Origin: Planctomycetota bacterium
GTDB taxonomy: Bacteria > Planctomycetota > UBA8742 > UBA2392
Assembly: GCA_020638675.1 (NCBI GenBank)
Contig: JACKID010000001.1
Coordinates: 806,001 to 870,000, forward strand
Direction of reading: 5' to 3'
Length of the DNA stretch: 64,000 nt
The notes below the pieces were generated by a model. It did no database searches. It was not told where the DNA came from and saw nothing but the letters and a program-made list of their open reading frames with translations. How positions within the stretch are numbered: the stretch's first letter is position 1; each line of letters begins with the position of its first letter. Both the position numbers and the translations under genes were made by a program. Shown here one piece after another: positions 31,401 to 40,155 of this stretch.

Positions 31401-34106
31401 ATGTCGAAGCGCAACTGGGTGGCACTTGCATTGATAGTTCTGGCGATGGCTGCGTGCGGTGGTGGAGGCGGCGGCGGTGGTGGAGGCGGCAGCTCGGGCA
31501 GTGCGCTGCAGATCACTACAACCACCCTGCCGAACGGCGCGCTCAACCTTGCATACAACGCGACCATCAACGCGACGGCCAGCGGAGCCACTTACACATG
31601 GTCCGTGACCGGCACACTGCCGCCCGGGCTGGCCTTGGACACGCTGGCGACGGGCTACACAACCACGCTTACGGGCACGCCCACTTCGGCGGGCACCTAC
31701 AACTTTGATGTCAACGTCGATGCGTCCGGGCTCAGCGCGAGCCGCCCATACACCGTGACCATCTCCGCCAGCGGCTTTCCGTCGGGCACGCTCGTAACGG
31801 ACGTGACTGTCAGCAACACCGTTAGAGTCAGCAACGTGAAGCGGCTTGGCTTGAACGTCGGCGGGCACGACCGCTGGGGCGCCGGCAAGATCCTCAAGAA
31901 TCAGCTTCCCAACCCGGGCTTTGAAGCGGGCGTATTCGGCACCGTCTGGCTGGCTGACTCCAGCTCAACCAACAACCTCTACGTCCCGCGCGACTGGAAC
32001 GTCAGCACCGGCAGCCAGCCCTCGGGCTTCTGGGACGGCGCAGAATACGAGATCGTCTACGGCCCTGGCGCGGGCACCAGTGGCACCGTCAGCGCGTTCA
32101 CGCACAACGGCAGCAACTACAACTTCGACCTGGGCAGCAACGGCGCGGTTTCTCTCAACGACCGCGACGTCATGTTCACGCGCAGAACCTTCACCGGCAC
32201 GCAGGGCATGAACGGCGGTGTCGGTACGGCCGATACTTCGAACCCCTACAGCGGCACGCAGAGCCTGCGCCTCGCGCCCGGCGACAACTTCGACTACGTG
32301 CAGGACACGGCCTGGCGCGACGGCGACCAGAGCAGCCACAAGCTGATCGTCGTGGAAGGTGACTGGCGCATCCGCCTCAAGGCGCGCGCGGCCAACGCTG
32401 GCGACCAGGTGCAGGTGCGGCTCTATCGTGACGGCGGCGCGCCCTACAACCCGACGTTCATGAACCAGACGTTCAACCTGACGGGTAGTTGGGCGACGTA
32501 CACCTTTGACCAAACTGTCGCCGCAGGCGCAGACCAGACGCCCGACCCGTGGCCAACCGGCACGTACCGCCCGGCGCTGATCTTCGCGATCGATGTCCCC
32601 GGCGGCAACGCGGGCAACGTCTGGATCGACGAAGTCGAGCTCTATCGCGTGGACGACGCGACGAACCCGACTGCCTTCAGCGACCGCTTCGTCGGGCGCC
32701 TGCAGGACTACAACGCCGGCGTGCTGCGCTGGTGGGCGGGGCAGCTCGGCGAAACGCTCGAGAACATGACGCGCAGCTGGCAAGACCGCGGCACCTGCGG
32801 CTACAAGCCCAGCAGCACTACGCCCGGCACATGGAACTACGGGGTGCCGGACTTCCTCGAGCTGTGCGACTACGTCGGCGCCGAGCCGTGGATCGTCATG
32901 CCGCCGACCGCCAGCCAGCAGGACCTGCTGAACTTCATGGAGTATCTCGCGGGCACCAGCGGCACCTACGCAACGCGGCGTATCAACCAGGGCCAGACAG
33001 CCCCCTGGACCAGCGTGTTCAACAAGATCCACCTCGAGTGGGGGAACGAGCTGTGGGGCGCAGGCACACCCGGCGACCCCTTCGGCGGGGCAAGCGTCAG
33101 CGGCGGCGTGCGCCTCGGCAACCTCGCCGATCGCGCCTTCACCATGATGAAGGGCAGCAGCTGGTACGCGGGCGCAGCGGCCAATCTGGACTTCATCATC
33201 GGCGGGCAGTCCGGTTATGCCGGGCGCCAGCAGGAGATCGAAGCCAACGCCAACGACCACGACAGCACAGCCTTGGCACCATATTTCGGCACGCTCACCA
33301 GCTTTGCCAGCGACGCGCAGATGTACCTGCCGCTGTTCGCCCACCCGATTTACGAGGCGCTGAACTGCGGCGGCATGAGCCAGAGCAAGGGCTACCTCAC
33401 GGGCGGCGGCAACGGCACCGAGCTGAGCATTTACGAAGTCAACTACCACACAACGCAGATCATCAGCGGGTTGCCGACGTCGCTGCGCAACGAGTTCGTG
33501 GCGGGCGCCAGCGGCGCGATCGCGCTGCCGCTGAACATGCTGGTCTACATGACCGAGCTGGGCGCCGTGAACCAGTGCGCCTTCCTCGCCTGCGGCTACT
33601 CGTTCCGCTTTGACACCAGCGGCGGCTGGCCGCCCCAGCAGGACCAGTTCGTGCAGGTCTGGGGCATGCTGCGCGACATGTACCACTACGACATCCGTCG
33701 CCCGACGTGGATGGGCGTCGAGCTCGCCAACAAGGCGATCATGGGCGACGCGATTACCACGACCCAGACCGGCGACAACCCCAACTGGACGCAGAGCGCT
33801 ATCAACGGCGTCGGCGCGCCGACTACGGTCAATGAAGTCCAGTCGTTCGCGTTCCGCAACGGGAACCAGTACGGCATCGTGCTGATGAACCTCAGCCTGA
33901 CGCAGCAACAGGGCATACGCCTGCATGTCCCAGGTACGCCGCAGGCCAACGCGACGATTCACATGATCGAGCCGGCGAACATCAACGATATGAACACGAC
34001 CAGCGAAGTCGTCACGCTCGATACCCAGGCCGTCAGCAATTTCCAGGATGCCTACGAGATGCTGATGCCGCCGCACAGCATCCGCGCAGTAGTCTGGAGC
34101 GATTAG
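31401..34106 (+). CDS. Lipoprotein glycoside hydrolase (clan GH-A-like) with Ig domain
   Basis: 901 residues. Lipobox MAAC (Cys19), poly-Gly linker, putative-Ig domain ~38-125 (TGTLPPGLALDTLATG...GTPTSAGTY), a carbohydrate-binding-like beta domain ~160-430, then a TIM-barrel ~430-800. HLEWGNELWG has the Asn-Glu pair expected for the GH-A acid/base, and IYEVNYH is a candidate nucleophile strand; GH51/GH39-like arabinofuranosidase is the closest impression. A C-terminal beta domain follows. Surface polysaccharide is the presumed substrate; the exact family is uncertain. Confidence 0.75.
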   Translation: MSKRNWVALALIVLAMAACGGGGGGGGGGGSSGSALQITTTTLPNGALNLAYNATINATASGATYTWSVTGTLPPGLALDTLATGYTTTLTGTPTSAGTYNFDVNVDASGLSASRPYTVTISASGFPSGTLVTDVTVSNTVRVSNVKRLGLNVGGHDRWGAGKILKNQLPNPGFEAGVFGTVWLADSSSTNNLYVPRDWNVSTGSQPSGFWDGAEYEIVYGPGAGTSGTVSAFTHNGSNYNFDLGSNGAVSLNDRDVMFTRRTFTGTQGMNGGVGTADTSNPYSGTQSLRLAPGDNFDYVQDTAWRDGDQSSHKLIVVEGDWRIRLKARAANAGDQVQVRLYRDGGAPYNPTFMNQTFNLTGSWATYTFDQTVAAGADQTPDPWPTGTYRPALIFAIDVPGGNAGNVWIDEVELYRVDDATNPTAFSDRFVGRLQDYNAGVLRWWAGQLGETLENMTRSWQDRGTCGYKPSSTTPGTWNYGVPDFLELCDYVGAEPWIVMPPTASQQDLLNFMEYLAGTSGTYATRRINQGQTAPWTSVFNKIHLEWGNELWGAGTPGDPFGGASVSGGVRLGNLADRAFTMMKGSSWYAGAAANLDFIIGGQSGYAGRQQEIEANANDHDSTALAPYFGTLTSFASDAQMYLPLFAHPIYEALNCGGMSQSKGYLTGGGNGTELSIYEVNYHTTQIISGLPTSLRNEFVAGASGAIALPLNMLVYMTELGAVNQCAFLACGYSFRFDTSGGWPPQQDQFVQVWGMLRDMYHYDIRRPTWMGVELANKAIMGDAITTTQTGDNPNWTQSAINGVGAPTTVNEVQSFAFRNGNQYGIVLMNLSLTQQQGIRLHVPGTPQANATIHMIEPANINDMNTTSEVVTLDTQAVSNFQDAYEMLMPPHSIRAVVWSD

Positions 34107-34108
34107 CT

Positions 34109-34146
34109 GTTAGCCGTTAGCTGCTGGCCAACAGCTAATGGCTAAC
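34109..34146. repeat. Palindromic repeat after glycosidase stop
   Basis: GTTAGCCGTTAGCTG pairs with CAGCTAATGGCTAAC (one G-T). It begins 3 nt after the stop and may act as a terminator; it is also a repetitive word in itself. Confidence 0.6.
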
Positions 34147-34177
34147 GGCAGCAGCCGTTCCTATTATTGCTGCCCGC

Positions 34178-36250
34178 ATGTCCGAATCCATCGAATGCCA
34201 AAGCCGCATCAGCCGCGTGGTGGTCTACGCGCGCGGCGCTGTCGTGACCCGTCTGGTCGAGCTGCCGGTTGGTCTGCCGACCGAGGGCTGCGAATTGGTG
34301 GTAGGGGACATCACCCCGCTGGCCGAGCCCGGAAGCATCCGCACCGGCGTCGACGGCGAGCGCGCGGTGACAGGCATTCAGGCGCCTCTGGCGTGGGCAA
34401 AACCCGAGCAACCCAAGCCCGTCGACGAAGACGCCGTGCGCAGCAGGCAGCGCGAGGCGCGCCGCGTGCAACTGCGGCGCGAGCGCGTGCAGTACCGCGT
34501 GAACTATCTGCAAGGCATGGCCATCCAGTCCGATCTCCAGGTCAAGCGCCGCCCCGACCAGCCGCCGCCCGGCATCAACGAGCGCCTGGGCGCGGCGATG
34601 GGCACGGCCGACCTCGTGCATGACCTGCTCGCACAACTGGAGATTGAGCAGCGCGAGCTGCAGGACAAGGCCGAGAAGCTGGCCAATGAGATCGACGCGC
34701 TGCGCCGCCGCCCGCCCGTGCATCAGCCGGACGGCCCGCAGCGGCAGGTACGGGTGAACCTGGCGCCGGGCAGCGACCATCTTCGCGCGCTTGAGATCAG
34801 CTATCGTGTAGATGCCGCCCGCTGGTGGCCGGCCTACTCGGCGCGCCTGACCAACGGCGGCAAGAACACGGAGTTCTCCGTCGAGGCGTTTGTCGCCCAG
34901 TCGACGCTGGAGGACTGGAAGGACGCGCGCATATCGCTGTGCACGGCCGACATGGTCAGCGACCTGACGCTTCCGGAGTTGCAGTCGCTGCGGCTCGGGC
35001 GTCGCCAGCAGCCGAAGCAGACCGGCTTCCGCGAGCCGCCGGAGGGTCTCGATGCAATGTTCGAGGCGCACGACACCGCGTTCGGCGGGCCGGGCAGCCA
35101 GCCCAGCGGCGAAGACATGATCGTGTTCGGCGAGCCGCCTGAGGACATGGACGAGGCCATCGCCGAGGTCGCCGTTGGCGCGTCCGCGCAGTTGGCCGAC
35201 GCGGCGATGGATGACTACTACGAAGAAGAGCGCGAGGAATCCAAGAGCAAGCGGGGGCGCAGCGGTGCGCCTGCGAAGAAGGCGGCCAAGGCGGAAATGG
35301 CGCCGCAATCAGCCCCGGCGCCCGTGGCGATGTCGCGCAGCATGGTCGCCATGGACGGTGCCTTCGGAGGCGGCGCGCCGGCGGGCAATGCGATGCCGGC
35401 AACGGAGCCGGAGCCCGAGGCGCAAGGCGTGGACGAGCAGTGGCTGGACTACGATTCGCTGCGCCTCGCCGGCCCGGAGAGCCATCGTCGCGGGCGTCTC
35501 GAATACAGCGATGCGGGCAGGTACCAGTACACCGCCCGCGCCCGCCACACGATTGAGGCCACACCTTCGCCGCGCGGCGCGGAAGACCCGCTTTATTCGC
35601 GCGGGATGTTCGATCACCAGTTCGATGCGGACGGGCTCGTCGAGATCGTCTCCACCGGGCGTGCACAGCGTGTGCGGCTGCTGGCCAAGCCGGCCAGGTC
35701 ACGCATGGCGTTCCGCTGCGTTCCGCTGGAAGACGAGCGTGTGTTCCGCGAGGTAGAGATCGAGAACCCGCTGGAAGCCCCGCTGCTGCCGGGCCCGGTG
35801 GACGTGTTCATGGATGGCGCGCTGCTGATCACCAGTGAAGTCAACGCCGTGGACCGCGGCGGCACAATCCGCTTCGGGCTCGGCGAAGAGCAACGCGTGC
35901 GCGTCGTGCGCAACGTGCGCGCGCGCGAAGAGACCAAGGGCGTGTTCGGCGGCAAGATCGCCATGGACCACGACATCAGCTTCGAGGCCGCGTCGTCACT
36001 TGCCGGCGACATCGAGCTCGAGCTGGTCGATCGCCTGCCCGTCACGGACGACAAGGACATCGACGTCGAGCTGCTCAAGAGCGAGCCCAAAGCCGAGAAG
36101 TACGCACAGGACGAGCGCCACAGCCACGTGCGCGGCGGACTGCGCTGGAAGCTGCCGTTGAAGGCGGGGGCCACAACCAAGGTGCAGCTGACCTACCGCA
36201 TCGGCTTCGACAAGGACTTTGAGCTGAACGGGGGCAACCGACGTGACTGA
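34178..36250 (+). CDS. DUF4140/DUF4139 domain protein, long paralogue
   Basis: 690 residues. N-terminal DUF4140 (~1-75: RISRVVVYARGAVVTR, DITPLAEPGSIR), coiled coil ~85-180, then DUF4139 (~195-690) interrupted by an acidic Ala/Met/Pro-rich insert at ~285-440. DUF4139 proteins are beta-rich, often called mucoidy-inhibitor-like, with no settled biochemistry. No signal peptide is visible. TATTAT lies 10 nt upstream of the start. It overlaps the next gene by 8 bp. Confidence 0.85.
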   Translation: MSESIECQSRISRVVVYARGAVVTRLVELPVGLPTEGCELVVGDITPLAEPGSIRTGVDGERAVTGIQAPLAWAKPEQPKPVDEDAVRSRQREARRVQLRRERVQYRVNYLQGMAIQSDLQVKRRPDQPPPGINERLGAAMGTADLVHDLLAQLEIEQRELQDKAEKLANEIDALRRRPPVHQPDGPQRQVRVNLAPGSDHLRALEISYRVDAARWWPAYSARLTNGGKNTEFSVEAFVAQSTLEDWKDARISLCTADMVSDLTLPELQSLRLGRRQQPKQTGFREPPEGLDAMFEAHDTAFGGPGSQPSGEDMIVFGEPPEDMDEAIAEVAVGASAQLADAAMDDYYEEEREESKSKRGRSGAPAKKAAKAEMAPQSAPAPVAMSRSMVAMDGAFGGGAPAGNAMPATEPEPEAQGVDEQWLDYDSLRLAGPESHRRGRLEYSDAGRYQYTARARHTIEATPSPRGAEDPLYSRGMFDHQFDADGLVEIVSTGRAQRVRLLAKPARSRMAFRCVPLEDERVFREVEIENPLEAPLLPGPVDVFMDGALLITSEVNAVDRGGTIRFGLGEEQRVRVVRNVRAREETKGVFGGKIAMDHDISFEAASSLAGDIELELVDRLPVTDDKDIDVELLKSEPKAEKYAQDERHSHVRGGLRWKLPLKAGATTKVQLTYRIGFDKDFELNGGNRRD

Positions 36251-37799
36251 GCCGGTCGCCATCCCGACAGCAGCAAAACGCGTAGTCTTCTTCGAGGACC
36301 GCGCCGAGGTTACCCGCACGGCCAGGGCGACACTGACCGAAGGTCGCCAGTGGGTGCGCCTGTCCGGCCCGACCGCGCTGCTGGATGACCGCACCGTGCA
36401 GGCACGCGTGGGCGGCGATCGCGTGAAGGTGCTGTCCGCACGCGTGGTGCGGCGCACGCGCAACGTCTCGGCCGTGGAAGACTCCGAGGCGGAAAAGCTC
36501 TACGCCGCGTACCAGGCCGCACAGCGCGAGTCGACGGACATCCAGACCGAGCGCCAGCGCCTCGGGCGTCGCACGAACTACATCCGCCAGGTCATGCAGC
36601 ACTGGTGCAGTACGCTCGCGCAGGTGCCGGCACCGGGCGAAGACAGCCCGCCGTCGGATTGGGCGACCGCGTGGCAGAAGATCGTGCAACGCGACGACGA
36701 ATATCTTGAGCAGGATAACGAGATCCTCGACCGGCTCGACGAAGCCAACGAGCGCCAGCGTCAGGCGCAATTGCGCGTGAATGAGGCTGGCGTCACGAAG
36801 ACGGTCTTCGAGTGCTTCATCGAGGTGCAACTTGACTCGTCAAGCATGGACGAAGTCGATCTCGAGGTGAAGTACCGCACGCCCTGCGCGCTCTGGCGGC
36901 CGGAGCACATGGCGCGGCTGGACCAGGACAGCAAGAACCCGCACAACGGGCGCATCGAATGGACGACGTGGGGCGTCGCCTGGCAGCGCACCGGCGAGGA
37001 ATGGGGCGACGTCGAGGTCGCGTTCAGCACCGCGCGCCCGGCGCAGGTGGCCGACGCGCCGGAAGTCAGCGACGACGTGCTCAGCAAGCGCAAGAAGACG
37101 GCCGAGGAACGCAAGCAGATCGTCGTCCAGATGCGCGAGGAGACGGTCAAGGAAGCCGGAAGCCGCGCCGAAGCCGAGATGCCGGGTGTGGACGACGGCG
37201 GCAAGCCGCTCGAGTTCACGCCGAAGGGTCGCTACAAGCTGCCCGGCAACGGCCAGCCCACACGCGTCGAGATCGGCAAGCGCGTGCTGACCGCCGCCGT
37301 GTCGCGCGTGCTGTTGCCCGAGCGCGCGCAGACCGCGTACCTGAAGGCCGTTGCGAACTGGGAAGGCGACAGCCCGATTCTTGCGGGGCCGCTGCACCTC
37401 GCCCGTGGCGGCGCGGTCGTGGGACGCTCGCGTACGAAGTTCGTCGCCAGCGGCGAAAAGTTCGATACCGGCTTCGGGCCGGAGGACGGCGTGCGCTGCA
37501 AGCGCGCCGTCAGTGAAGACCGTGAGACCGCAAAACTCACCGGCAGCCAGACCATCACCCGGGACGTGACCCTGCGCCTGTCCAACCTGGGCGATGCCGA
37601 GCGCGAGCTGGAGATCACCGAGCGCATCCCGGTCAGCGAAATCGAAGGACTCGAGGTGAAGCTTGGGAGCGCCGAAGGCTGGAAGCTCGACCAGGACGGC
37701 TACCTCAGGCGCAGCGTAAAGCTCGCCCCGCGTGCGCAACTCACGCTTGCCTTCGAATACGAGATCAAGGCCAAGTCCAACGTCGTCCTGCCGTTCTAG
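36243..37799 (+). CDS. DUF4139 domain protein, short paralogue
   Basis: 518 residues from a GTG inside the end of the preceding gene, so the pair is co-translated. Same order: DUF4140-like start (KRVVFFEDRAEVTRTARATL), coiled coil (~75-170, AYQAAQRESTDIQTERQRL), DUF4139 core ending EYEIKAKSNVVLPF. A divergent paralogue of the gene upstream; the two may form a heteromer. Confidence 0.85.
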   Translation: MTEPVAIPTAAKRVVFFEDRAEVTRTARATLTEGRQWVRLSGPTALLDDRTVQARVGGDRVKVLSARVVRRTRNVSAVEDSEAEKLYAAYQAAQRESTDIQTERQRLGRRTNYIRQVMQHWCSTLAQVPAPGEDSPPSDWATAWQKIVQRDDEYLEQDNEILDRLDEANERQRQAQLRVNEAGVTKTVFECFIEVQLDSSSMDEVDLEVKYRTPCALWRPEHMARLDQDSKNPHNGRIEWTTWGVAWQRTGEEWGDVEVAFSTARPAQVADAPEVSDDVLSKRKKTAEERKQIVVQMREETVKEAGSRAEAEMPGVDDGGKPLEFTPKGRYKLPGNGQPTRVEIGKRVLTAAVSRVLLPERAQTAYLKAVANWEGDSPILAGPLHLARGGAVVGRSRTKFVASGEKFDTGFGPEDGVRCKRAVSEDRETAKLTGSQTITRDVTLRLSNLGDAERELEITERIPVSEIEGLEVKLGSAEGWKLDQDGYLRRSVKLAPRAQLTLAFEYEIKAKSNVVLPF

Positions 37800-37815
37800 G
37801 CGCGATCAAATCGCA

Positions 37816-37846
37816 AACACCCGGCGACCCAAACCCGCCGGGTGTT
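37816..37846 (+). terminator. Hairpin after DUF4139 operon
   Basis: AACACCCGGCG and CGCCGGGTGTT are exact complements with a 9-nt loop, 17 nt after the stop. No clear T-run. 37850-37975 shows nothing else. Confidence 0.6.
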
Positions 37847-37975
37847 GCGTTCACTGGCCGGTGCGAAGGGACAGTGATGGATCAAGGCACTGGGCGAATC
37901 GCCTGACCCGTTTGGTTGACTGGCTCCGGAAGACGCCTCCTTCCTTTGTGTGCGTGCAGCCCGCCCCGGGCGCGG

Positions 37976-40117
37976 CTATGGAAGCACGTGGTTCTTTAGA
38001 TTGTTCCAGATTTGGCTCAGGTGCGTGGTCGTGTATGTGTGCCCGCCGCTGAACTCTGTGTAGTGCAGGTTTGTGCCGAGCGTCCAGCCGGCTGACTGGA
38101 AGCCCGCCTTGTCCTGCTGCGCGTAGCTGAGCAACGAGTCGCTGGTGCCGATGTGAATGTCGACCGGAATCTTGCGCGTGGCCCCGGCCGGAGCGCCTGT
38201 TCCCGCCAGTGCCGCAAGCACACCGGCATTCACACCGTACGCCGCAAAGAACGTCGAGTTCTGCAACGCCAGCGCATGGATGAAATGCCCGCCCGCGGAG
38301 AAGCCCCAGGCGTAGATGCGCTTCTGCTCAATGTTGTAGGCGCCGAACACGTCCGTGATGATCGCGTTCAGGACGGCCGAGTCACTGCTTGCCACCCAGC
38401 CGCCGCCGCTGCCGGTGCTGGCCTGTGCGACGACGATGAAGTTCTGCGTGCTGGCGACGCTTGCCCAGTCGTTGCGCGCGGCCTGCGCCGCGGCCGGGGA
38501 AGTGCCCGTGCCGCCCGCGCCGTGGAAGGCGAACATGACCGGCATCGGCGTGCCCGGCGTGTAGCTGCTGGGGATGTACAAGTAGTAGTCGAACGTGCCG
38601 AGCCCGCTGACAGTAACCGTGCGCGTCTGGTTGCCCGGCGCCGCGCCGCCGCTGCCGCCGCTCGGGTTTGAGCTGCCGCCGCCGCCGCTGCTGCCGCCTC
38701 CGCCGGAAGTGTAGGCCGAGTTGACCGGCGTGCTGAAGCTCGCCGTCGAGAGCCAGCTGTAGACGCTGCTCGGGCTCTGGCTGCTGCACAGTCCTGAAAA
38801 GCTATGCCCGATCCCGCTCGGCCAGGCGCTGTTGGTGCTGTGGCCCGCAGCGGTCCATTCCGCCAGCGCGGCCTGTGCGCCGCTGTAGCCGGAATCGGCC
38901 GTGCCGCAGATGCCGTAGACGGGGATGTCGCGGGTCACGGGCATCGGCTTGCCGGTCACGCCGCCCGCGTAGGTTGCCACGGCCCGAAGCTGCTCGTTGT
39001 ACCAGTATGCCGCGAGGTCAGTGACGACAGCGCCCTCGCTGAAGCCGATCATGTAGATCTTGTTGGTGTCGACGTTGTAGCTCGCGCCGACGCCGTAGTA
39101 GGCGGCGTTGATGACGCCCGCGATTTCATCCGACGTCGCCTGCGAGTCGAGCGCGCCGGTCCCGGTCAGGTGCAGGAAACTGGCGCGCGAAGTGTTCATG
39201 TGCTGCGGCGTCATCAGGATGAAGTTGTTGCTGGCCGAGGTGCTGGTCCAGCCGGTGCCGGAGAGCGTCGAGTGGAAATTCGTCCAGGTATCGCCCAGCC
39301 CGTGCAGTGCAATGACCAGCGGGGCCGGCGTGGCAGCGCTGTAGCCGGTGGGGACGTTGAGGCGATAGCTGCGGCCCTGGTAGGTGCCGGTGACCGTTCC
39401 CGTGCTTCCGCCGCTGCCGCCCGTCGCCGCGCCCGAGCCGCCACCGCCGCCGCTCGTGCTAACCGTTATCGTCCATGACTGCGAGGCCGAAACCGTTCCG
39501 TCGTTGACCTCCAGTGTCACGCTGTGGCTGCCCGTCTGGGCGCTCGAGGGTGTCCACTGCACCAGTCCCGAAGAGGCGTTGACGCTCATTCCAGTCGGCT
39601 TGTTCGTAAGGCTCCATGTCAGGGGATCTCCGTTGGGGTCGCTGGCCGCGGCCTGGTAGGTGTAGGTTTGGGTTGCGGTCGCCGTGGTCGGCGCGCTGCT
39701 GGTGATGACGGGCGGCTGGTTCGGGCCGCCGGCCGCGCTGACGCTGATCGTCCAGTTCTGCGAGGTCGAGACCTGGCCGTCGCTGACGTCCAGCTGAACG
39801 TTGTGGCTTCCGACCTGCGAACCTGCGGGCGTCCAGCTGACCAGCCCGCTCGCGCTTACGGTCATGCCGGCAGGGAATGTGATCAACCCCCAGCTGAGCG
39901 AGTCGCCGTCCGCGTCGGTTGCCGTGGCCTGATAGCTGAACGCCTGGCCCTCGACGGCGCTGGTGGGGGCGGTGCTGCTGAACGCGGGCGCGTGGTTTCC
40001 GGCGCCGCCACCGCCCGGGTTGAATGCCGCGCCGCCGCTGCTGCCTGCTCCGCCGCCGCATGCACCGAGCGCCAGCACCGACAGGCCGATGATCGTAAGC
40101 GTGATGAACTTCTTCAT
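37976..40117 (-). CDS. Lipoprotein with two Ig and two PHB-depolymerase-like esterase domains
   Basis: 713 residues from the ATG at 40117 (AGGAG upstream); the longer frame to 40687 is the antisense of a neighbour. Lipobox LGAC (Cys20). Two putative-Ig domains (~40-125, ~130-215; ATDADGDSLSWGL, SDPNGDPLTWSL). Then two alpha/beta-hydrolase domains of the polyhydroxybutyrate-depolymerase/feruloyl-esterase type: the first with nucleophile GFSEG, the second with GFSAG, each with LHGLG/FHGAG oxyanion loops and a C-terminal His (IGHSF, GGHTY). A surface esterase; substrate unknown. Confidence 0.82.
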   Translation of the reverse strand: MKKFITLTIIGLSVLALGACGGGAGSSGGAAFNPGGGGAGNHAPAFSSTAPTSAVEGQAFSYQATATDADGDSLSWGLITFPAGMTVSASGLVSWTPAGSQVGSHNVQLDVSDGQVSTSQNWTISVSAAGGPNQPPVITSSAPTTATATQTYTYQAAASDPNGDPLTWSLTNKPTGMSVNASSGLVQWTPSSAQTGSHSVTLEVNDGTVSASQSWTITVSTSGGGGGSGAATGGSGGSTGTVTGTYQGRSYRLNVPTGYSAATPAPLVIALHGLGDTWTNFHSTLSGTGWTSTSASNNFILMTPQHMNTSRASFLHLTGTGALDSQATSDEIAGVINAAYYGVGASYNVDTNKIYMIGFSEGAVVTDLAAYWYNEQLRAVATYAGGVTGKPMPVTRDIPVYGICGTADSGYSGAQAALAEWTAAGHSTNSAWPSGIGHSFSGLCSSQSPSSVYSWLSTASFSTPVNSAYTSGGGGSSGGGGSSNPSGGSGGAAPGNQTRTVTVSGLGTFDYYLYIPSSYTPGTPMPVMFAFHGAGGTGTSPAAAQAARNDWASVASTQNFIVVAQASTGSGGGWVASSDSAVLNAIITDVFGAYNIEQKRIYAWGFSAGGHFIHALALQNSTFFAAYGVNAGVLAALAGTGAPAGATRKIPVDIHIGTSDSLLSYAQQDKAGFQSAGWTLGTNLHYTEFSGGHTYTTTHLSQIWNNLKNHVLP

Positions 40118-40155
40118 TTCATTCTCCTGCCAAGTTTGGGTTGGCTGTCGTTGGG

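Noticed and set aside
31965..34076. 703-codon open frame antisense to the glycosidase gene
   Set aside because: The plus-strand protein has a lipobox, domains and an active-site motif; the antisense frame has none and is a GC-rich shadow.
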